Source: CAIYUC01 sp963682005
GTDB taxonomy: Bacteria; Bacteroidota; Bacteroidia; Bacteroidales; FEN-979
Reading direction: 5' to 3'
Length of the DNA stretch: 64,000 nt
Assembly: GCA_963682005.1 (NCBI GenBank)
Contig: OY820914.1
Span: 434,001-498,000, forward strand
Notes under the pieces: model-generated
What the model saw: the letters and a program-made list of their open reading frames with translations, nothing else
Databases searched by the model: none
What the model was told of the DNA's origin: nothing
Translations under genes and position numbers: made by a program
Part shown: piece after piece, positions 18,801 through 26,800 of the stretch
Numbering within the stretch: position 1 is the stretch's first letter
Layout of the letters: each line of letters opens with the position of its first letter

Positions 18801-20649
18801 TCGGAGTGCAGGAATACGTGTGACTGTTTGTTCCGACAGGCAGATTGTTCACCTTCCATTGGTAGACAGGCGAAGTACCACCATTTGATGTCATCGCGGT
18901 AAATGTGACGGAACTGTTCTGGCAAAAAGGGTTTGCCGATGCGGTGATTGAAATGCTTACCGGCTGGGGCGGACTTACCGCCATGCTTATTGCGTTAGAG
19001 GTTGCTGTATTGCTTCCAGAGTTACAGGCTGCATTTGATGTGAGATGACATGTAACAATATCGCCATTGACCGGAATGTAGGAGTAGGAACTTGTATTGG
19101 TTCCAGCATTCTCCCCGTTCACTTTCCATTGCAGCACAGGGGCTGTACCTCCGTTAACAACAACAGCATTAAACAGTATGGTTGTTCCCTGGCAGGCAGG
19201 GTTGGCGGAGGCTGTGATCGAGATACTTGCCGGAAGATTTGGTATGACATTCATCGTAATCGTGTTCGAAACAGCAGGATTCCCGGTCGTACAGAATAAG
19301 CTGGAGTTCAACTGACACACTATTGTATTGGTATTTCCTGGTAAAAAAGTATAGGTGGGGCCATGAACGCCCATTTCCATCCCCTGCACGATCCAATCGT
19401 AACTTGGTGATGAACCTGGATTGACCGGAGTAGCAGTGAATGTAACCGGCACATCATCACATACAGGGTTTGCTGAGGCAGCAATGCTCACACTCACGGG
19501 TGAAAAAGGCATAACCGACATGGTCACCTGGTTGGAAACGGCAGGGTTCCCGGTGACACACGGAGCATTCGATATCAGGGTGCAGGTGATCTGATCACCA
19601 TCATTCGGTGCATAAGAAAACCCGGGCAGGTTGGATCCTGCTATTGTTCCGTTTACCCTCCATTGATATACAGGCGCCGTTCCACCATTCGTTGAAGTGG
19701 CAGAAAAGTTGACAGTATTCCCCAAACATGCCGGATTAGCTGAAGAAGTGATGGATATTGAGACCTGCTGGCTGGGACTTACAGTGAGTGTGATCGGGTT
19801 GGATTCTACCGGGCTGTTTACAGCACAGAGAGCATCAGAGGTCACAATGCAGGTGACGACATCATCCGTGGAGGGCAAATAAGTAAATTCGGAATTATCC
19901 GAACCTGCCATTGCCCCATTTACATACCATTGATACGAGGGGGAGGAGCCTCCGTTTATTACCGTTGCTGTTAAGGTCACCGGGGTCGCTTCACAGACCG
20001 GGTTAGCCGACGGTACAATGGAAACACTTACAAGCAGGTTAGGATTCACTGTCATGATAATCGGTTGCGAGTAAACCGGATTGTCGGTCAAGCAGTGGTA
20101 ATCTGATGTTAAAATACAAACGATAATATCTCCCTGGTTAGGGTTATATGTATACGCAGGAGAGTTCAACCCGACATTTATATCATTCACCTTCCATTGA
20201 TAATGCGGAGAACTCCCTCCGTAATCAGCAATGGCATTGAATGTCACAGGAGTACCGGCACAAATCGGATTATCAGTTGCAGCGATTGAAATGACCGGTG
20301 TGGCAGGAGCAATAACAGTTATATGAAAAACAGAAGGAGTATAAATGGAGTTGTAAGTTACAGTAATAGAATCTGATCCTGATGTGCTCCATAATACGGT
20401 AATGGAATTCGTCCCAAGCCCGCTTGTAATGCTCCCTCCGGAAGAAATTGTCCATGTATACCCGGTCATTCCTGGCTCAGTAGAATAAACGTAACCACCT
20501 GTGCCTGCACAAGTGGTATCCTGCCCCGAAATCGTAGGAATTTCGGTGGGGACTGGCAGGACCGGACGGACCGAATGATCCCTGTTCCCCAGGCAAAAAG
20601 CATGCAGGATAAAGAATATAACTACAAAACCTATAACTGACCTTCTCAT
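6883..20649 (-). CDS. Giant tandem Ig-like repeat surface protein with C-terminal FISUMP domain (4588 aa)
   Basis: Residues 1-21 are a signal peptide. Residues about 30-115 form a PKD-like domain (GMTGYTWTISSGGSITSG). Residues 119-4322 form 47 tandem Ig-like repeats of 88-90 residues with the pattern SANPxCxGxxVTFTA, VNGGSSPxYQWKVNG, NGDxVTCxLTSNxxC, GNPATSNxIxMTV. Repeats 1-24 have the short NPxC start; repeats 25-47 have one extra residue (DPPGPVC type). A further domain (GGIYSGPGVTGSLFDP) precedes a C-terminal FISUMP domain (Fibrobacter succinogenes major paralogous domain, TIGR02145) at about 4405-4588, with YPTVQIGTQCWFAKNLDYG, CPPGWHIPDETEW, FWSSG and the final RCIHD. No T9SS sorting domain is seen, so its export and anchoring route is unclear. 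It lies 240 bp downstream of its paralogue at 20890-33195. A role as a long surface fibre is inference. Confidence 0.9.
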   Translation of the reverse strand: MRRSVIGFVVIFFILHAFCLGNRDHSVRPVLPVPTEIPTISGQDTTCAGTGGYVYSTEPGMTGYTWTISSGGSITSGLGTNSITVLWSTSGSDSITVTYNSIYTPSVFHITVIAPATPVISIAATDNPICAGTPVTFNAIADYGGSSPHYQWKVNDINVGLNSPAYTYNPNQGDIIVCILTSDYHCLTDNPVYSQPIIMTVNPNLLVSVSIVPSANPVCEATPVTLTATVINGGSSPSYQWYVNGAMAGSDNSEFTYLPSTDDVVTCIVTSDALCAVNSPVESNPITLTVSPSQQVSISITSSANPACLGNTVNFSATSTNGGTAPVYQWRVNGTIAGSNLPGFSYAPNDGDQITCTLISNAPCVTGNPAVSNQVTMSVMPFSPVSVSIAASANPVCDDVPVTFTATPVNPGSSPSYDWIVQGMEMGVHGPTYTFLPGNTNTIVCQLNSSLFCTTGNPAVSNTITMNVIPNLPASISITASANPACQGTTILFNAVVVNGGTAPVLQWKVNGENAGTNTSSYSYIPVNGDIVTCHLTSNAACNSGSNTATSNAISMAVSPPQPVSISITASANPFCQNSSVTFTAMTSNGGTSPVYQWKVNNLPVGTNSHTYSCTPNNGDIITCQLVSNASCTSGNPATSNAITMIVSLALPVSNTISASSNPSCLGETVTFTAHPVNGGASPGYQWHVNGVPTGVAQEYSYKPSNNDSIICYLNSSNSCATGNPATSNKILMTVYPYLPVSVSIVSSANPTCQGQTVNFTATPVNAGTASLYQWKVNGTAVGSNQTTFSYIPMNGDLVTCQLTSSIPCPVTNPVTSNVITMNVNPNVPAGISIVTYTNPVCQGAVVTFTATAVNGGSSPTYQWKINGLNSGSNSSVLIYTPANNDVVTCTLTSNLMCVTVNPVTSNSITMTVSASLTATVSITATANPFCQGTSVTFTSSSSNGGISPTYQWKVNGTIVNGATSSTYTYNPQNGDYVTLLMNSSISCNTGPANSNPIYMTVNTSTPASISIVASPNPVCQGSMVMYTATPVNEGTLPVYQWKVNGVNAGTNNPVFSNTPVNGDVVTCQVTSNATCVYGSPAISLPVTMNVSANLPAAITISASNNPFCEGSSVTFTAAPLNGGLNPTYLWKVNGLDAGTNSPVFTQSPANGDVVQCWMTSNATCISGSNPVASNQIIMSSSSTLPFSVSITASKNPVCEGSSVTYTASCVNGGSAPSYQWKVNGINSGMNNRTFNYIPVNGDLVTCVVTSSLDCALPKPGVSNSITMTVTPPQPVAVSISASTNPICVGSIVTFTAVPTNGGTAPSYFWRVNGLHVGSDQPTYTFIPSDGDVITCQLTSNATCISGNPAISNQIVIIVRAEQPVNVSIVSSVNPFCIGEEVTYTATPVNGGTAPIYHWKVNGVLTGGNNPVFIYQPQNGDTVMCTLTSNQACICNNPANSNKIVMNASAGLPVSITIVEDKNNICAGTLVVFTATIVNGGSSPNYQWKVNGINKGNNSSTYQYAPLNDDVVTCVLTSDQTCATGNPATSNAIGMTVFPLKPVSITIEASQNPTCQGSTVTFTATIVNGGSSPVYRWKNKGNTIPGNNFPTYTYIPVNGDIISCQLTSNETCRTGNPATSNSITMVVNPYMPVSLSITASANPVCQGTTVTYTATPFNGGTAPIYQWKVNSFNVGTNSPTYSYIPVNGDLVTCSIISNAICLSTNTANSNTITMTVSPNSPVSVSVSASGNPVCGGTVVTYTALPVNGGTSPTYLWNVNGLTAGANLPVFNYTPGDGDVITCQLTSNAACVAGNPAISTPIIMTVAENFPVSVNIAATSNPPCQGQSITYIATPVNGGTTPAYQWMVNGFNAPCISPSYTFVPMYGDIVTCQLTSNLACTSGNPALSNAIVMSFSPVLPVSVAITCSANPGCQGTAVTFTAHPFNGGTNPVYQWKVNSNSAGTGLQTFTYLPSNGDVVSCQLTSGEPCTLNNPANSNSVTMTVFQPVAAGITIGASNNPVCAGTTVTFTATCTNAGSSPVYQWKVRGVNAGSNSSVFTYVPQNGDTVTCSLISSIPCVNNNPVQSNWVIMTVSSDFPVSISISPSVNPACQGQTVTFSATATNGGSTPVYKWRVNGMLLPGNQPFFTYTPSNNDVVTCELISNYGCASGSPAMSNPVTMIVKSYQPVSVSITCSSNPACLGFPVTFTANAVNGGLSPIYQWKVNGFILGGNSSTYSYIPANDDIITCKLTSNESCITGSPATSNQIKMIIGSSFPVSVSINVNPAGEVCDGTPVTYTAIPVNGGSTPVYQWNVNNLPVGGNNPVYSYSPVNGDIVTCTMLSNLTCGTGNPATATSVTMVVLPIPVSITIAANLPDTICAGTLVTYTATPVNGGSNPTFQWKVNGNIVGPNALVYSYTPANGDVITCRITSNATCSSGNSALSNPITAHVRPVLPVSLNITADPAGWICDETSVTYTAAAVNPGNASIYQWRKNGDIVGLNNPTYTYFPQNGDIISCTLTSDVFCATGNPATSNAIIMTVLPVPVEVSIIVSPTTPVCDGTPVSFTAIPFNGGPGPTYQWKVNNANAGGDNPVFIYPPEDGDLVKCVLTSNATCASGNMAISNEISEVVYPNLPVSISVLASPGNIVCTGTTVTFTAYPVNEGTAPVYRWKVNGLDVGSGTTSYGYSPMDGDIVTCELISNARCPTGNPAVSSPVVMTVNPYQIVGVTIAVSPTTAVCEGSSVTLTATPMNGGSSPSYQWKVNGANAGTNAGMFTYIPVNGDLVTCEMSSNIMCPTGSPATSNPLFMAVNPSKPVSISVTAVPEGAVCAGTVVTYTAHPVNGGSNPVYLWKVNETPSGSNTPGFPFTPVDGDIIICELTSDATCSTGNPAASSPLVMNVNSNIPVGVSISISPSASVCAGVPVILEATPLNGGSSPSYQWKVNNINAGTNSSTFTYVPAQGDNVLCVMNSDLACTSGNPAVSGSISITVIPNSPVSVTISANPPGPVCATTSVSFSAAAVNGGIAPVYHWSVNGAPAGTDSPLFQFIPIEGDVISCQLISDVGCPQGNPAVSNDIIMTVNPVLPVNLSIISSPFGPVCEGTTVDYTAIPVNGGNTPAYQWKVNGNNSGSNNSTFSYIPLNSDIVTCEMVSNALCTIGNPAVSNAIGMTVNPGMPVGVSISSNPPGPVCSGTHVTFSAVAVNGGPVPIFHWYVNTILTGEISGNYMYQPANNDIVYCELISGATCATGSPAISNTISVTVNPVLPVSLTISADHSDSVCAGTTVTYSASAVNAGASPKYKWMVNSIGTGPDSPVFIYSPAEGDVVTCELTSDEDCPSGNPAISNSISIKVKQVIPVGVMVSADPPGIVCAGTPVTYTADPINGGLDPSFQWKLNGLDTGVNSSVFTTTPLNADIVTCELTSAEMCTSGNPATSVPVVMTVNPNEPVSVTIIASPDGEVCFGSSVIFTAISLNGGSVPLYHWYVNGILAGTAGSEFTYPPSNNDTIYCELTSDLMCTIGNPVVSNKIGMVVNPLLQIGVSIVSSPSGAVCSGTSVDFSAIPVNGGSNPQYQWKVNNINKGINDAVFNYIPEDGDVVRCELISNAICPSGNPATSNDIAMTVNANLPVSITVTADPPGAVCHGTSVAFGAIPVNGGLNPSFQWKVNMTDVGTNNNSFNYSPVDNDIVVCVITSDEVCTLGNPAVSSQLLMTVNPLQPVGVTITEDPSGPVCAGTMVSYTATSVNGGTSPLYQWKVNGLAVGNDDAVFLYVPLQGDTIVCEMSSNTLCPEGNPVTSNSIGMTVIPAVPVSIAIAANPPGSVCDGTSVSFTALPDYGGINPSYQWIVNGINAGIDSDTYIYVPANGDSVICKLTSDAVCAISNPAMSNLLVAQTSPNLAVSVTINANPPGNVCEGTQVIYTAIPVNGGSSPSYQWKVNGSDAGLNSDIFIHVPVNNEIISCVVTSDEICTIGNPSNSNLISMIVDPALPVSLSISADAPGAVCEGTPVSFFASPVNGGSLPSYQWTVNGSPAGSDSDTYTYIPMDGDVVNCSLHSNATCTSGNPAISNSITIVVNPVLPVGVTIAATPSDTICSGTTVTLIATGINGGLSPSWQWKVNGNNAGTNEPQLTMTPVDGDLVYCIFVSDATCNSGSPATSDSVLFTVISNVVSAVSITSDPPGPICQGVPVTFTAEPLNGGTDPSYQWKVNGAEAGSNDPEFIYLPSDGDQVTCTMNSNEICVSGNPSTSNILQESVNPSNPVSVAVSFDPPLPFCEGGAITCTASGVNEGTSPVYQWLLNGINAGVSGPVYNYIPSVGDIVSCTLLSNVPCSVNNPDTSAALAVPVLPKPYVSLDMCIRLTSRDGKPITLRGGVPAGGIYSGPGVTGSLFDPASIPPALDSSMITYAYQSSNGCISSKDQYIVVKPSQAFLCGNNFIDIRDDKTYPTVQIGTQCWFAKNLDYGQFISSTSSQMDNCTVEKYCYSDIPANCSLGGGLYQWDEMMYYGTQTASQGYCPPGWHIPDETEWKTLFDLFNGNAYAGDQLKAGGMSGFNALLAGALYNNQEWQFKDYAGFFWSSGALGEYKSWAHGVNHDNHGVSYYPAYRSNAFSLRCIHD
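7684..20295 (-). repeat. 47-copy Ig-domain array (about 268-bp period)
   Basis: In-frame tandem repeat of 12,612 bp, mean 89.4 codons per copy. Copies 1-24 (20295-13885) average 89 codons. Copies 25-47 (13884-7684) average 90 codons and share the extra residue before the first Cys. Most copies carry three Cys (NPxC, VTC, NxxC); copy 10 lacks the middle one and copy 20 has an extra one. Confidence 0.9.
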
Positions 20650-20889
20650 GAGTTATCCGATATTCTCATGGATTGAAAATCACTCAACAAAATACAAAAA
20701 AGAGCGACCTGCAACAATGAAAACAATTTATTTCATGCTTCATTTATCTGTTTATACGAAGATGAAGGCAAAATGATGCAGTCATCCGCATATTTATTAA
20801 CTTATCATACCGCATTTTCCTTTTTCTTTCTTCCATAATAATTTACAAATCAATCAAACACTGCGGTTCCGAAATTCTCCATCTCATTA

Positions 20890-23800
20890 TTAGTTACTAT
20901 TAACGATGATCCGGCGAACAATCATTTTTTCCGTGCCTGTGATCACGACCGTATAAATCCCGTCAGCTATAACCCCCAGGTTGATCAGCTTTTCGTAACT
21001 CTGCCTTACCGGGATGTCACGATCTTCGTATATCTTACTGGCAATGGCATTATAGATCGTAATATTAAGCTTGTCTTCCCCCGGTATTGAAAGGAAGATC
21101 CTGAATACCCCATTATTCGGGACCGGATAAATCCTGCAGCTGATCTCATCAGGACCTTCCCCGATTCCCACGCACAATATATATATGTGATTTGATGTGT
21201 CAGATTCACATCCGTTCAGTGTAACCGCTGTCCAATACCATCCGGAATTTGTAGCAAAGTATGTTTGACCATTCGCCCCCGGGATCGGATTACCTTCAAA
21301 ATACCATTGATTCCCCAGGGGGGTATCACTTTGCAGGAGCTGAATATCTGCCGTGATCACAGGAGCCTGTGGAACCGGGCTTACCACAAGGGTGAAGTCA
21401 GGCGAAGTATTTCCATTACCACAACCATTTGATCCGAATACCTGGATGCTGCCTGAAACAGCACCGGCAGCAAAATCAACCGTCACGACCGGGCTTCCAT
21501 TACCGGAGGTGATTACTGCTCCTGCCGGGAATGTCCAGTTATAGGTTGTTGCACCTGCAATCGGAGCTACTGAGAAAATCACGCCGGAAGATCCTGCACA
21601 AACGCTGTCCGGCCCGCTTACCTGGCCGGCCGGGTCGGGCGATGATACAACTGTCAATGTCACTGTATTGGAAGTAGCCGGGTTTCCTGATGTACAATTC
21701 AAATCCGAAGTCATTACCACATATACCTGGTCAGCATTCACAGGCACACAATTGTATGTTGCCTGATTCGAACCAACAGGTACTGAATTCTGGTACCATT
21801 GAAAGGAAGGATTACCTCCGTTTACAGGGAACGCGGTGAAAGTAACCGGAACTCCATTGCAGGTATTATTCTGACTTTCGGTAATCGAAACGCTAACAGG
21901 CTGCAACTGATTAACAGTCATTGTAAGTGTATTTGAAGTTGCAGGGCTTCCCGTGGCACAGGGCAGGTTTGAAGTCATTACTGAATAGATCTGATCACCA
22001 TTGGCAGGGATACAACTGTATGTTGATTGGTTCAAGCCGACTGGTGAAGAGTTCTTATACCACTGGTAGGTCGGACTCCCTCCGTTGACGGGCGTGGCCG
22101 TAAATGTAACTGTTGATCCTTGGCAGACATTATTCTGGTCTGCTGTGATTGATACACTCGCCGGGACAACCGGATTAACGGTGATCGTGATGATTCCAGA
22201 GGTCGCCGGACTGCCCGAGACACAGCTTAAACCAGAAGTCATCACAACATAAACCTGGTCACCATTCACCGGAATGAAAGAATACGTCGGTTGATCCAGG
22301 CCCACCGGGCTGGAATTCAGATACCATTGGTAAGCCGCGCTTCCTCCGTTAACCGGCGTGGCCGTAAAGGTAACCGCGGTTCCTTCGCAGACATTTGCCT
22401 GATCGGCTGCGATCGAAACACTTACCGGCTGCATTGCATTCACCGTAACTGATACCGTATTTGATGTGGCCGGGCTTCCTGAGATACAAGTCAGATCCGA
22501 AGTCATCACCACATAAACCTGGTCTCCGGCAACAGGAATGGTTGTATACGTAAGCTGATTCAACCCGACCGGGTTGGAATTCAGGTACCACTGGCAGGTC
22601 GGATTCCCCCCGTTGACAGACGTAGCCGTATACGTTACGGCAGTCCCTTCGCAAACAGTGTTCTGATCCGCTGCGACGGATACACTCACTGGAAGCATTG
22701 CATTGACATTGATTGTCAAAACAGCCGATGTGGCCGGATTGCCGGAAATGCAGGACAGGCTTGATGTCATCACCACATAAACCTGGTCACCATTCACCGG
22801 AATATAAGAATACGTTGGTTGATCCAACCCCATAGGATTGGAATTCAGGTACCACTGGTACGACGGGGTTCCGCCATTGACCGGAGTTGCCGCCAATGTA
22901 ACTGTTGTTCCTTCGCAGACATTATTCTGGTCTGCTGTGATTGAAACACTCACCGGGACAATCGGATTGACGGTGATCGTGATGATTTCCGAGGTTGCCG
23001 GGTTCCCCGATACACAGGCCAGGCCTGAGGTCATCACAACATAAACCTGGTCACCATTCACCGGAATATAAGAATACGTCGGTTGATCCAGGCCCACCGG
23101 GCTGGAATTCAGATACCACTGGTAAGCCGCGCTTCCCCCGTTGACCGGTGTGGCCGTAAAGGTAACTGCGGTTCCTTCGCAGACATTTGCCTGATCTGCT
23201 GCAATCGAAACACTTACCGGCTGCATCGCATTCACCGTAACTGATACCGTATTTGATGTGGCCGGGCTCCCTGATATACATGACAGATCCGAGGTCATCA
23301 CTACATAAACCTGATCTCCGGCGACAGGAATGGTTGAATAAGTAGGTTGGTTCAATCCAACCGGGTTGGAGTTCAGGTACCACTGGTAGGTCGGATTTCC
23401 CCCGTTGACAGATATAGCCGTATACGTTACTGCAGTCCCTTCGCAAACAGTGTTCTGATCCGCTGCAACGGATATACTCACCGGAAGCATTGCATTGACA
23501 TTGAGTGTCAAAACAGCCGATGTGGCCGGATTGCCGGAAATGCAGGACAGGCTTGATGTCATCACCACATAAACCTGGTCGCCATTCACCGGAATATAAG
23601 AATACGATGGTTGATCCAACCCCATAGGATTGGAATTCAGGTACCACTGGTACGACGGGGTTCCGCCATTGACCGGAGTTGCCGTCAATGTAACTGTTGT
23701 TCCTTCGCAGACATTATTCTGGTCTGCTGTGATTGATACACTCGCCGGGACAACCGGATTAACGGTGATCGTGATGATTCCAGAGGTCGCCGGACTGCCC

Positions 23801-26800
23801 GAGATACAGCTTAAGCCTGAGGTCATCACAACATAAACCTGGTCATCATTCACCGGAATGTAAGAATACGTCGGTTGATCCAGGCCCACCGGGCTGGAAT
23901 TCAGATACCACTGGTAAGCCGCGCTTCCTCCGTTGACCGGCGTGGCCGTAAAGGTAACTATGGTTCCTTCACAGACATTTGCCTGATCTGCTGCAATCGA
24001 AACACTTACCGGCTGCATCGCATTCACCGTAACTGATACCGTATTTGATGTGGCCGGGCTCCCGGATATACATGACAGATCCGAGGTCATCACTAAATAA
24101 ACCTGGTCTCCGGCAACAGGAATGGTTGTGTACACCGGTTGATTCAACCCGACCGGATTGGAATTCAGGTACCACTGGTAGGTCGGATTCCCCCCATTGA
24201 CCGGGGTGGCCGTATAAGTTACTGTAGTTCCCTCGCAAACATTGTCCTGGTCCGCTGAAACAGATACACTCACCGGAAGCATTGCATTGACATTGAGGGT
24301 CACAATTGCCGATGTGGCCGGGTTGGCTGAAATGCAGGACAGGCTTGATGTCATCACCACATAAACCTGGTCGCCATTCACCGGAATGTAAGAATACGTC
24401 GATTGATCCAACCCTACAGGATTGGAATTCAGGTACCACTGGTAAGACGGGGTTCCGCCATTGCTGGGAGTTGCCGTCAATGTAACGGCTGTTCCTTCGC
24501 AGACATTATTCTGGTCTGCTGTGATTGAAATACTCGCCGGGACAACCGGATTGACCGTAATCGTGATGATTCCAGAGGTCGTCGGACTGCCCGAGACACA
24601 GCTTAAGCCAGAAGTCATCACAACATAAACCTGGTCATCATTCACCGGAATGTAAGAATACGTCGGTTGATCCAGGCCCACCGGGCTGGAATTCAGATAC
24701 CACTGGTAAGCCGCGCTTCCTCCGTTGACCGGCGTGGCCGTAAAGGTAACTATGGTTCCTTCACAGACATTTGCCTGATCTGCTGCAATCGAAACACTTA
24801 CCGGCTGCATCGCATTCACCGTAACTGATACCGTATTTGATGTGGCCGGGCTCCCTGATATACATGACAGATCCGAGGTCATGACTACATAAACCTGGTC
24901 TCCGGCGACAGGAATGGTTGAATAAGTAGGTTGGTTCAATCCAACCGGGTTGGAATTCAGGTACCACTGGTAGGCCGGGGCCCCCCCGTTGACCGGCGTT
25001 GCCGTATAGGTTACCGTGGTTCCCTCGCAAACATTATTCTGGTCCGCTGAAGCAGAAACCGTGACCGATAAAGGCGCATTAATATCCATAATAACGAGGT
25101 TGGATGTCGCAGGATTTCCCGCTGCGCAGACAGTATCCGAGGTCAAAACAACACTAACGACATCCCCATTGGATGGTGTGTATAAGAATGTTGGCTGATC
25201 CAGACCGGCCATCACACTGTTCACATACCACTGGTAAACTGCGTTTCCTCCGTTAACAGGTTGTGCTGTAAAGGTAACCTGGGTCCCTTCACAAATATCA
25301 TTCTGGTCAGGTGAAATGGTGACGTTTACCGGATTTGAAGGTCTGACCTGCATCAAGATACTATTTGACGTTGCAGGATTCCCGGATACGCAAGGAAGGC
25401 TGGAAGTCATTACAACTGAAACCTCGTCACCGTTCTGGGGATTGTAAACAAACTGTTCCTGCCCGGTGCCGGATGCTACTCCGTTGACATACCACTGATA
25501 CGAAGGGGTTCCGCCGTTTTGAGCTGACGCGGTATATGATACCGGTGTTCCTGAACAGGTATTATTCTGATCTGCCGTAATTGAAACACTTGCCGGCAGA
25601 GGAACCGTTAATGCAGTGACAATACTGTTGGACTGGGCTGGATTTCCTGAAACACAAGCCAGACCCGAAGTCATGATCACATGAACTTCATCATTGTTTC
25701 CGGGAACATATGAATAGAACGGTTGATTTCCTCCCGTTGCGGTGCCATTAACAAACCACTGATAAGAAGGCGTTCCGCCATTCACCGGAGATGCGGTAAA
25801 ATTAGCCGGAGTTCCTTCACAGAAAGCCGGCTGGTTTGCAGAAATTGATACTCCGGCAGGAACAACATCATCAACCGTCAGCGTGATAACGTTTGATGTC
25901 GCAGGGTTGCCCGTTGCGCAGGACAGGCTTGACGTCATGACCGTATATACCTGATCTCCGCCGGATGGTACATAGGTATATGAATTCTGGTTTGAACCCG
26001 AAAGAATTCCATTTACAAACCATTGATAAGACGGAACACCACCATTCCCTGGTGTGGCAGTGATCGTAACCGGCACTCCTGTACAGGAATGGCCTCCTGA
26101 CCCTGTGGTTATGTTAACCTGTGCAGGAAGAAAGGTAGAAACATTCATCGTGACTGGGTTAGATGGAATGGGTCCACCCGAAGCACATGACAAGTTTGAT
26201 GTCAGAATACAAACAACAATATCTCCGTTGACCGGAACATATGAAAAGAACGGGTTGTTTGTACCGGTATTCATTCCATTCACCTGCCATTGATAGAAAG
26301 GGGATGAGCCTCCATTTTGCGGGAAAGCGGTAAATGTTACAGGCACTGCCTGGCAGATGGGGTTTTCAGATGCCATAATTGAAATACTTGGAGATATCTC
26401 AGTGCTTACAACCATCATGATGCCATCTGATACAGCCGGATCTCCCATCACACATTCCAGGCTTGAATGAACCCTGCAGGTTACCACATCTCCGTTGACA
26501 GGGGTATAAACAAATGAAGAACTATCAGTGCCGGTCACTGCCCCGTTCACGAGCCACTCAAAAGAAGGCGAAACTCCGCCATTAACTGTAACAGCATTGA
26601 AAACAACCGGGCTTCCCAGGCAAACAGGATTTGAAGAAACGGTGATGGCAACACTGACCGGCAAATTGGGAAGTGTTTCTATGATTTCCTGGTTTGACAG
26701 GGCAGGATTCCCGGATGCACAAACAAGGTCAGACATCACCTGGCATATAACGACATCCCCGTCAGACGGGGTAAAACTGTAAAGAGGATCATTCATCCCG

